In this document: positions 56,201-64,000 of the stretch, in pieces
Numbering within the stretch: position 1 is the first letter of the stretch
Layout: each line of letters starts with the position of its first letter
Source: Gambelia wislizenii
Lineage: Eukaryota; Chordata; Lepidosauria; Squamata; Crotaphytidae
NCBI GenBank assembly: GCA_030847615.1
Contig: JAUMIR010000002.1
Location: forward strand, 116,568,309 to 116,632,308
Direction: 5' to 3'
DNA length: 64,000 nucleotides
Translations under genes and position numbers: made by a program
Notes under the pieces: generated by a model
What the model was told of the DNA's origin: nothing
Databases searched by the model: none
What the model saw: the letters and a program-made list of their open reading frames with translations, nothing else

Positions 56201-57177
56201 TCTTTCACAGCTCAAACTTTGTTTATTGTATTGCTTGCTGAAGACATACTTCAGCAACCCAACAGCAAGTTGGAGATGGCAAAGACCACCCCACATACCA
56301 AAGTTCTGTGCAATTGTTTCAATATCAGAACAGATTTACTAACCACAGAAGTAGAGTGAACAGGGTACTCTTATGGTACTTGGTCACCTACCTTAAGACA
56401 GATTTCCTAAATTGCCAAATTTAAGTGAATAGCCCAAGTGTGTCTTCTCTGATGAGCAAAGCTTAGAATCAGCATTTACTGTGTGCCCTCTTCCCAAGCA
56501 AAAGAGGAACTGAAAGAGTTTATTAAATTATGAGATTTTACCACTACAAATGACACACCTTTCAAATTTGGCTGTTTTAAATAATGCTACTTCCATGACA
56601 CAAAAAAAAAGGAAACTGAGAGAATAGCATTTGGCCAGGCTTAAACATATGTAATAGGAGAGCAGGGAGAGGGTTCTAACCAAAAAGCTGTACATATCAA
56701 GCATATTCAAAATAGGTTTCTGCACAGGTGCTAAAGAAAAACAGCATGATTCACAGAGATTACAAAAAATAACAATATATACCAAATGCAGCAAAACCAA
56801 ACCCACTTCCTGTTCCAAACAATCTGCAATCTAAAATTTTATAGAGGAAGAAGCAAGAAAAAAGGAAACAACATGGGGGTCTGGGTAATGGAAAGAATTT
56901 GAGCAAATTTCAGAATGTATATTTGAGGCTTAAGGGATGAAGACTAAAGAATTAAGACAAGACCTCATGGATTCCATCAGGATCATATGGATTCACATTT
57001 AAACCATTTTAATGGGTCCACTACCCATGGCAAGTATAGTCTAAATCTCAGCAGGATTTATCAGAAAATATTGTTACTCTGCAGAAGATTCAACTTTCTG
57101 GAAGATTAGAAAGCTGTTAATACAGGTAATGGAGGCCAATCACAAAAATGTCCATGAATTTCATAAAGGGCACATGG
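56201..57177. other. Intron sequence, nothing recognised
   Basis: AT-rich; no coding or repeat-end signal recognised. Confidence 0.45.
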
Positions 57178-57380
57178 TACAGTGGGACCTTGGTATCCGC
57201 AAGGGTTTGGTTCCAGCACCCTCCCTCCCCACATGGATACCAAAATCCATGGATGCTCAAGTCCCATTATATACAATGCCATAGTAAAATAGTGCCCCCT
57301 ACATAAAATGGCAAAATCATGGTTTGTTTTTGGATTTTTTGGTGGTGGTGGTGGTGGTGGTGATATTTTCAAGCTGTCTA
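57178..57380. mobile_element. MITE (family 1), right end lost, with (GGT)n
   Basis: TA-flanked left end CAGTGGGACCTTGGTATCC; interior GGTTTGGTTCCAGCACCC, ATGGATACCAAAATCCATGG, ATTATATACAATGCCATAG. A GGT microsatellite (57340-57362) lies inside, and the element breaks off after TTTTCAAGCTGT. Confidence 0.8.
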
Positions 57381-57759
57381 ATATAAAGTTCCAGAGGTTG
57401 GATTAAAAACATAATTTTATTAATGACCACAGATTAATGGTTTCAAAATAATGTTTAAATTCCTCCAAGGGTGCTTTCAGGAATTTCAAAGGACTGCTTT
57501 TATTATATAGTATGGGTTAGAGACATCATCCTCTCTGCATAGCCATCTGATATGAACTCTGAACTCATGATGTTGCCATTAACTTCCATGCTTCAGTGTA
57601 CCTCTGCCAATCTGACTTCTTACTCAATCTGCTGTTAGGTGCCCTTTGCTCCACCGATCCTGGGCATCAACTGTTGCTGCTGCATTAATCTTTATAAAGG
57701 TTCCATGTTATACAGAAAATGTAAAGTTTTTAATACAGCTATGAAAAATGAAATATTAC

Positions 57760-57848
57760 CATAGTTTGAGCTTGGGGCTGTATATTTGGTGCTAGACTTG
57801 CGAATGATGTTTTCATGGATCTGGTACCATTCATTTTCATTATTGCAC
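57760..57848 (-). CDS. DOCK3: DOCK3-like exon (upstream of DHR-1), most 5' exon in window
   Basis: Minus-strand exon of 89 nt with acceptor TTTTTCAG ending at 57849 and donor GTAATA starting at 57759. It supplies 1 + 87 + 1 coding bases and encodes CNNENEWYQIHENIIRK followed by SSTKYTAPSSNY; the last G joins GA of the next exon to give glycine. HENIIRKSS is typical of the DOCK3/DOCK4 pair in the segment between the SH3/helical N-terminus and DHR-1. No exon further upstream is visible in 57849-64000, where the intron is occupied by a DIRS element. Donor GTAATA is weaker than the other donors. Confidence 0.9.
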
Positions 57849-58084
57849 CTGAAAAAGTACAGCAAATGTTTCTTATTGTCGTATAAGATGTAACTCCATA
57901 CCAAATAAAAAATAGGTATTTACAACTGTATTGAAAAATAATGCAATGAAGAACAGAAACCCATGTGATTCTCTTTAGGAAAAGTAAAATCTGAGATGGT
58001 ACACAAATATGACCAGCCTGGTTTTCATTTAGAACATTTCTGTCACATCTTTTAAATCCACTAAACCCACTAAAATAAAGACAA
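57849..58084. other. Intron sequence, nothing recognised
   Basis: Short intron stretch upstream of the 5'-most exon; no upstream exon is visible. Confidence 0.4.
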
Positions 58085-58325
58085 GTCTCTTCCAGCAGGC
58101 CTATCCAGATGGTTTTTAAATTATGGATTTTAAATTATGAATTTAGTATAGGGATTAATTGCTTTGGAAGGTTTTTATCATATTTGGTTTTTTAATTGAT
58201 GTTACATGTTTTAATAGACATTATGTGTTTTTGAGGAGTATTATGTGTTGTACGTTTTGTTCCCTGCCTCAATCCATGGGGAGAGGCAGGTAAGAAATAA
58301 CAACATTTATTATTGCTACTACTAT
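58085..58325 (+). repeat. L2-like LINE 3' tail
   Basis: CCAGCAGGCCTATCCAGATGG, an AT-rich UTR, then CCCTGCCTCAATCCATGGGG and GAGAGGCAGGTAAGAAATAA with a simple ATT-type tail, the usual L2/CR1-type 3' end. Confidence 0.5.
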
Positions 58326-59312
58326 TGGTATTAAAATTAATTGGAAACTTCTTGTCATACGGTATATATGTTTCATGTACATATTGGGCTTCTGCGCTTA
58401 ACCATTACACAGCAAGAATTAGTCTACTAGCAGTATGACATGAAGTATGAATCTTTTTTTAAAAAATGTGGTGGGCACATAAAACATTCCTTAATAGAAA
58501 ATGTCCATGTGTTGGTTATATATAATGCCCATTTTTATTCTTTGAATTGGGAACTTAAAAGGATGTCAAACCTCAGAGTAATATGTGACTACATAGTTGA
58601 TAAGAGCAAAAACTGTGATTGGAGGCTGCTGGAAATTAACTTAAAAGTATGAACTATCTGACCCCCCCCCCAATGATTAATTTTACTCCATCATGCAAGG
58701 AAAGACTAAATATGTATGGTTTCTTTTTCATTAAACAATCAAGCTTTGTTAACTTCTAGGATATGCACAGGATGTTCATAGTGATTACAAACACTAATCC
58801 ACAAATGCACTCACTAGGAACAGATGTCCCAGGATCTTTGGCAAGGCCTCCTAGCACCATTTGGCAATGGTAAGAAACAAGCAAGAGATTCTTTTTATAT
58901 ACTTTACACTGCAGTATAAATCCTCCAAATAAATGAGAGAAGATCCCACATGTCATGGTCAGGCCACATGGCATGTCAGAAGATTTGTGGCAAGTAAGCA
59001 GATGATGGCAAGGAAAAGGTTAGGCTGACTAGTAAGTCAAGCCATCTATGGGCCTCAGACTGGAAAGACAGATTGTATTTTTCTGTAAATGACTGCAAAA
59101 TCATGTTTTAATAATTAGACTTTTATTTTTAACTGTTAAACTCTGTGATATCTTTTTTGTTATTTGTATCCAATACCTAAATTAACACTAAAAGATTCAC
59201 AGGTTAATGGTAGAACACATGCAAATTACCTCACTTTAAATCCCTGACACCTCTACATTGGATACCAAAGGAATGAAAAACTCTGAGACCTCTGACAGTC
59301 ATCAACAATCAG
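58326..59312. other. Intron sequence, nothing recognised
   Basis: AT-rich with one C-run (58662-58671). No coding or repeat-end signal recognised. Confidence 0.45.
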
Positions 59313-59663
59313 AGAAGGACAGGTTGCTTACCTGTAACTATAGTTCTTCGAGTGGTCATCTGTGAATTCACACATAAAGGGTTAATCCTGCGCCTGTGCA
59401 GTAGCCTTTCGGAAAGTCGTTAGAGTCAATAGAGTTTAAGTTTGAATTTTGGTGGTAATCCCGCCCACGATCCCCCAGGCTATATAGGCCCTCCTCGAGC
59501 CTGCCTCCTCAGTTCCAAATAGCTGCGATTTGCAGCTTATTACCAGGAAATTTATGTAGGAGGAGAGAGCCTAGGACACCAGAGGGGAGGATGGGTGGGA
59601 TTGTGTGAATTCACAGATGACCACTCGAAGAACTACAGTTACAGGTAAGCAACCTGTCCTTCT
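59313..59663. repeat. Inverted repeat at the 3' end of the DIRS element
   Basis: Arms 59313-59374 and 59602-59663 are reverse complements over 62 nt with one mismatch; they contain AGGTTGCTTACCTGTAACT and GTTCTTCGAGTGGTCATCTG. A further direct partial copy (TCTTCGTGGTCTCTGTGAAT, CACACATAAAGGGT) follows at 59661-59694. Between the arms, GGCTATATAGGCCC at 59480 is a TATA-like element on the plus strand. DIRS elements carry terminal inverted repeats plus an internal complementary region used to form a circular intermediate; this structure fits that. Confidence 0.85.
59480..59493 (+). promoter_or_regulatory. TATA-like element inside the DIRS terminal region
   Basis: GGCTATATAGGCCC preceded by CCCGCCCACGATCCC and followed about 30 bp later by CCTCAGTTCC. 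It points into the element and antisense to its genes, as expected if the inverted terminal repeat carries the same promoter as the sense-directed left repeat. Confidence 0.45.
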
Positions 59664-59847
59664 TCGTGGTCTCTGTGAATCCACACATAAAGGGTAGATT
59701 AGCAAGCTTAGGTCATGGAGGAGGGGTGTCCTACCCAGAAACCCCCACAAATTATACATGCTCATTAACTAGCAAACAAAAAACAACTCTTTATTATGAA
59801 GAGGAAGGGAAAAACACCTGTCTCCGGTGTCTGAGCAAACAAGGTTC

Positions 59848-60884
59848 TCAGGTGGATCGTTCTGCGATGCATGAAAGGAAGACCGCATGTCCCAGTGCTG
59901 CATCTGCCCTGGATGCAGAATCCACCTTGTACACTTTGGCAAAAGTCAAGGGAGTCGACCAAGTGGCCGCCCTGCAGATGTCCTGAATAGGGACTCCATT
60001 TAGAAAGGCCGTTGACGTAGGAGTGGCCCTGGTGGAATGGCTATGGATGGTCGCCGGTAGTTGCTTCCCCAGGATCTGATAGGACAGTCTGTTGGTAGTA
60101 GCCACCCACATTGAGAAGTGTTGGGAGGACAGGGGTTCGCCCTTACGAGGACCCGCATAGCAGACAAAGAGTCGGTTAGATTTCCTGAACGGCGAGGTCC
60201 TGTCTATGTAGAAGGCCAGGGCTCTTCTCACATCCAAGGAGTGTAGTGACCTCTCCAGGTCATTCAATGGGTGTCGAAAAAAGGAAGCGAGCACAATGTC
60301 CTGGTTGAGGTGGAAGTAGGAGATGATCTTTGGCAGGAATGCGATGTCCGGCCTTAGCACGACCTTATCCTGGTGGAAACAGATGTACGGAGGGTCCATC
60401 CGTAATGCGCACAATTCGCTGACGTGATTGCAACCAAGAACGCTGTTTTCATGGAAATCAGACGTAGGTCGCAAGTGGCCATCGGTTCAAATGGAGCCTT
60501 GGATAGCGCTGCCAGAACTATTTCCAGGCTCCATGCAAGGATAGGCCCCACTGTGGGTGGGTGAAGGTTGGTGTAACCTTTTAGGAAAGTCTTTATCCTC
60601 GGGTCCCTGAAGCAAGAGGGTTTGCCCAGACGTTGCAGATGCCAGGATACGGCTGCTATATAACTCTTGACTGAAGAAGTGGAGAAGCCCTTTGCGGAAA
60701 GGGAGGCAAGGAAGTCTAGCAAGTTTGATGAGTCCGCCTGGTCTTGTGGGACTCCTTTTCCCTCCAGGAAGGAACAAAATTTTGCCCATTTGTAGTTGTA
60801 GGCCCTCACTGTGGAAGGACGGTGGGCTGCATTGATAATGTTCTGGGCCGCATCTGAGAGGGTATTCACATTGCAATCAGCCAT
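59848..60884 (-). pseudogene. DIRS tyrosine recombinase, frameshifted at box I
   Basis: N-terminal frame: NAAHRPSTVRAYNYKWAKF (core-binding start, about 60820), FLASLSAKGFSTSSVKSYIA, SWHLQRLGKPSCFRDPRIKT, MKTAFLVAITSA (about 60440). The frame then changes and resumes as HVSELCALRMDPPYICFHQD. The C-terminal part has ATIHSHSTRATPTSTAFL (HxxR, 60050s), IQDICRAATWSTPLTFAKVY (nucleophile Tyr, about 59960) and the stop at 59848. The frame break falls exactly where DIRS recombinases have SARRVSEL, and the residues carrying the catalytic arginine are missing. The enzyme would insert the circular cDNA; this copy cannot. Confidence 0.85.
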
Positions 60885-61099
60885 GCCATCGAGTTGATCA
60901 ATTGGAGGTCCGGGTGAAGAATTTGGCCGCCTGCCATTGACAGCAGGTCTGGCAACAGAGGAAGATACTTGTACCGGCCGTGGGCCATCCTGAGCAGTGG
61001 CGCAAACCAATGCTGGCGCGGCCACCAAGGAGTTATTAGGATGCAGCTGGCTTCGTTCTGCTGAATTTTGGAGATTACCCTGGGTATCAGGGGAAAAGG

Positions 61100-62829
61100 A
61101 GGGAACGCATAGAGTAGAAGGCCTCTCCAGTGCCAGAGGAACGCATCCCCCAGATTGCCTGGTGACCGGGGGCCCCTGGAGCAGAATAGAGGGCATTTGG
61201 CATTGCCCTTGGTAGCAAAGAGGTCTATTGTTGGGGTGCTCTACTTTGCAAAGAGATGGAGTAGGGACTGTCCGGACAGGGACCACTCGTGGTTGCTGGT
61301 TGTTGTCCTGCTGAGGGCATCCGCTAAGTTGTTGGTTTACCCTGGGACATGTATGGCCATCAGAAAAATGTCTCGGGCTATGCACCACTCCCAGACTTCG
61401 AGGGAGAGGTGGAGAAGCGTTCTCGAGTGCGTTCCCCCTTGTTTGTTTATGTAGAACACCGCTGTGGTGTTGTCCGAGGCCGTCTGCACAACTTGACCCT
61501 TCAGAGAAGGTTCGAATGCCTTCAGCGCTTTGAACACTGCTAACAGTTCCAGTACATTGATGTGGTAAGATCTCTCCGTCTGGGACCAATGTCCTCTGAT
61601 GGATAGGCCATCCGAGTGGGCTCCCCAGCCGGTTAGAGAAGCATCTGTAGTGATGGCTCTGGTGGGGTTCAGCTGCACGAACCGAGAGCCCTGTTGCACC
61701 ACGCGGGGGTCCATCCACCAGAGAAGGGACTTCTTGAGAGAGCGGGGAATGGTGAGTAGTTTGTGTGGACCATATACAAACGGTCGGAAATTTGAGATGA
61801 ACCAACTTTGCAGGGGTCTCATGCAGAGATGCACAAGAGGTGTGACCGCCGAGGTGGAGGCCACATAGCCTAGGGTCTGTTATATGTCTCGTACCGTAAC
61901 CCTCCTTTTTTAATGCACCTTTGGACTGCCATGCACAGTGTGACGAAGCCGTCGTCTGGCAGGTATGCCTTCCCTGCAATGGAGTCTAAGGAGGCCCCTA
62001 TGAATCTGACCACTCGGGAGGGATGTAGATGGGATTTTTCATAGTTCACCATTAGACCCAAGCATTGTAGCCAGGTTAGGGTCAGGCAAATATCTCTGCT
62101 TAACTTTTCTGCTGAATGGGCCGTAAAGAGCCAATCGTCCAGGTAGGGGAATGCAATGATTCCTCTTTGTCTGAGCCAGGCAACCACCACCGCCATACAT
62201 TTCATGAAGACTCTTGGGGACATACAGAGCCTGAATGGCAGAACCTTGAACTGGAAAGCCGCGCCGCCAACCACAAAGGCAAGGAATCTTCTGTGCGATT
62301 CTGCAATTGGGATGTGAAAATATGCGTCTTTTAGATCCAAGGTGGCAGACCACTCTCCTTTCCTTAAAAAGGGAAGGATGAAAGGGAGAGTGACCATACG
62401 GAATTTCCGTGGTTGAACAAAGGAGTTTACATCTTACAGATCCAGTATAGGGCAGAGGCCGCCATCCTTCTTGTTGACCAGGAAATATCTGGAAAAAAAG
62501 AGGTCTCTTGTTCTTGAGCGGGGGACCCTCTCTATTGTACCTTTTTGTAGAAGACTGTTGATCTCTTCTATGATGGGTGGAGAGGGTGGGGTCACTTTGT
62601 GGGTCACCGGAGGAGGAAGCCCTTCGAAATCTATGTAGTATTCTCTTTGGATGATACCAAGGACCCAGCGGTCTGATGTGGTAAGTTGCCAGTAATGGAT
62701 TGCATTGAGAACACGGCTGGCAGGTGATGGCGTGGCATGGTGGTGAGAGGAGGCGGTGGCATCGGAGGGTGGTGGTGGTTGCTTGGAGTCAAACCTGCTG
62801 CTTGGTTTACTCAGATTTCCTCTTGCCAA
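61100..62829 (-). pseudogene. DIRS reverse transcriptase / RNase H
   Basis: Blocks on minus: SRYFLVNKKDGGLCPILDL (62500-62437), a TAA at 62436-62434, KFRMVTLPFILPFLRKGEWS, TLDLKDAYFHIPIAESHRRF (first catalytic Asp), PFRLCMSPRVFMKCMAVV, FPYLDDWLFTAHS (active-site box intact, about 62140), then a frameshift near 61880. RNase H: AITTDASLTGWGAHSDG (61680-61630), HINVLELLAVFKAL, TASDNTTAVFYINKQGG (61480-61430), a TAA at 61339-61337, then TNNLADALSR in the same frame. RT and RNase H catalytic residues are all present; three lesions break the frame. The 5' end overlaps gag and the 3' part overlaps the frame leading to the recombinase. Confidence 0.88.
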
Positions 62830-63969
62830 AGTGGGGTTTTGGCTTGAAGGACTGGAACTTCTTGTGTGTCTGGTAAATTGAAGAAGACTGGTGGGGCTGT
62901 GATGTGTGTGGGGGGGTTGAACCTCTTTCGATACGAAGACCCAAGTTTGCGGAAAGGTAGACGGGGCCTTGTTGGTTGGTAAGAGCTGGGTAGCCTGAAC
63001 TTCCGAGCTGTTGATCTCATCTTTTGGGCAGGCTCCAGTTTCGAGTCGGTGTTGGCATAGAACAGGCCAAGCTCGTCAAAGGGTAAGTCCTCGATTATAG
63101 AGCACGCAGTGTGAGACAATCCTGACGACCGGAGCCATGCATGGCGACACACCACGATCGAGATGGCCACAATCTTCCCCGTGCGTTCCGCTATATGCTT
63201 GGCGACTTGCCTTTGGTACCCCGCCAGTGCCAGGCCTTCTTCCCTGAAAGAGTTCACAATCCTCTGGTCCTGTTCAGAAAGCTTGGAGATGTGGAGCGCA
63301 AGAGCGTCCCAAAGGAATTTCTGGTACGCTCTCATGCAAGCCGAGGAATAGAATTTGCGGCCTATTGCATCCAGCTTTTTGCCCTCCTTATCCATCGGGG
63401 TGGAATGCAGTCCGGGAGGTTTTCATCCGCGCCGCCTCTACAACCACTGAATTGGGTTTAGGGTGGTAGGACAACCAAGGTGCAGACTCTGTGCACACAC
63501 GGTAGAGGTGGTCGAGGCGCCAGGAGTTAGGAGGCGTCGAAGAGGGTGTCGTCCACAATGATTTTAGCACTTGTAGCAAGTACGGAGAGATGGACAGGGA
63601 GGGGAGAGATGGTGCACGGTGTTGTAGGTCCTCAAAAATGGGGTCCTCAACATCTTTCCCCGGTCGGGTGGCCTTGATGCCTAGGGTGCCAGCTTGCCTA
63701 AGCATAAAGTCAGCGAAGGCCTTCATGTCATCCGTGGGGGCAGATGGGTCAGGGCGCGCTCCCCCCGGGACCGGTGAAGCTCTCGGAGATGGAGACGTAA
63801 AGCGAGAGTCTGAATCCAAAGAGCACACAGAGGGGGTCCTGGAAGGGGACCTTCTAGCCGTTGCTGGGGAGTCGGGCTTCTTCTTCTTTGGGGTCTGTTT
63901 ATCTGGTTGACACGGTACCCGAGTGCCTGACGACGAACCTTGCAGGGACGACTTGTGAGAGGCTGACAC
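62811..63969 (-). pseudogene. DIRS gag, one frameshift
   Basis: Two frames overlapping by 8 bases at 63388-63395. The first (63969-63388) has a basic, serine-rich start (TPKKKKPDSPATARRSPSRT) and DDMKAFADFMLRQAGTLGIK, SWRLDHLYRVCTESAPWLSY. The second continues with KEGKKLDAIGRKFYSSACMR, ISKLSEQDQRIVNSFREEGL and ends PLWQEEI at 62811. GKKLDAIGRKFYSS is a hallmark of vertebrate DIRS gag. The frame change at about 63390 is a single lesion. The first frame starts close to the window end, so the true N-terminus may lie outside. Confidence 0.8.
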
Positions 63970-64000
63970 CTCCTTGGATGGGGATCTGGAGGCTGACCTC

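Larger units (their letters stand above)
766..57848 (-). other. DOCK3: Host gene span: part of a DOCK3-like gene, five exons and their introns
   Basis: The five exons described separately have compatible phases and give one open 610-nt (203-codon) reading frame, so they belong to one transcript running right to left. Introns are 2.4 kb (873-3261), 10.8 kb (3425-14230), 37.6 kb (14356-51992) and 5.6 kb (52119-57759). DOCK3 is a mostly neuronal Rac1 activator in the family I know. Every other coding-like stretch in the window is a mobile-element protein, most of them also on the minus strand and therefore in sense with the host transcript. Confidence 0.85.
59313..64000 (-). mobile_element. DIRS-type retrotransposon, 5' end beyond the window
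   Basis: Minus-strand element with gag (63969-62811), RT/RNase H (62829 to about 61100) and tyrosine recombinase (60884-59848), then a noncoding end with a near-perfect inverted repeat (59313-59663). Gene order and overlapping pol/recombinase frames are those of DIRS elements. It is less decayed than the DIRS copy at 5095-13985 but has about five lesions. The element enters the window from the right, so its left inverted repeat is not visible. Confidence 0.85.

Noticed and set aside
60354..61979. A single 541-codon gene
   Set aside because: Only the last part (from about 60884) is the recombinase. The upstream part is the wrong frame over RNase H, whose true frame contains TDASLTGWG and SDNTTAVFY.
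1..64000. CRISPR arrays, prophage, operons or other prokaryotic systems
   Set aside because: The window has spliced vertebrate exons and vertebrate mobile elements; regular spaced repeats are microsatellites or transposon modules.

Overview
This window is vertebrate nuclear DNA, most likely from a squamate reptile. That is inferred from the repeat company: CR1, L1, L2-like and Bov-B/RTE LINEs, a tRNA-derived SINE with a Bov-B-like tail, a 5S-rRNA-derived SINE, hAT and mariner transposons, and two kinds of tyrosine-recombinase retrotransposon (DIRS and Ngaro). Only one host gene is visible. Five short exons with good splice sites and matching phases lie on the minus strand at 57848-57760, 52118-51993, 14355-14231, 3424-3262 and 872-766. 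Read in that order they encode one continuous 203-codon stretch of a DOCK-family Rac exchange factor, in the C2-like DHR-1 lipid-binding region; wording is closest to DOCK3 (paralogue DOCK4 is the alternative). Everything else is intronic.

Layout. 1-5.1 kb: the two last exons in the window, a 5S-SINE and L2-like LINE debris. 5.1-14.0 kb: a decayed minus-strand DIRS element (recombinase, RNase H, RT, then gag) split by a younger, GC-rich Ngaro element (about 8.2-12.0 kb) that carries gag, RT/RNase H and recombinase genes with only a few lesions. 14.2 kb: an exon. 16-23 kb: a CR1 LINE with its octamer tail, then a minus-strand L1 with a solo LTR inserted in it, and a GC-rich inverted-repeat element. 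23.3-26.9 kb and 35.3-39.3 kb: two copies (A and B) of an endonuclease/RT LINE with a C-terminal zinc finger; copy B is full length with a 9-bp target duplication. 27-32 kb: a long minus-strand L1 whose ORF1 is split by a hAT element with a perfect 8-bp target duplication and which also carries a CR1 fragment. 33-34 kb: more DIRS gag. 39.8-43 kb: a Bov-B LINE split by another hAT copy, itself loaded with a CR1, a SINE and two MITEs. 43.2-44.1 kb: mariner. 44.66-45.66 kb: a 1-kb transposon that is almost entirely one palindrome. 46-58 kb: LTR-like segments, microsatellites, MITEs, a decayed plus-strand L1 and two exons. 59.3-64 kb: a second DIRS element running off the window end, with a near-perfect terminal inverted repeat.

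No operon, phage, CRISPR or bacterial feature is present. The biology here is an intron of a conserved neuronal signalling gene used as a landing site by successive waves of mobile elements. The nesting order gives relative ages, and specific lesions in catalytic motifs (YLDY in Ngaro, FAND in LINE B, loss of the box-I arginine region in the second DIRS) show why particular copies should be dead even though their reading frames look long.
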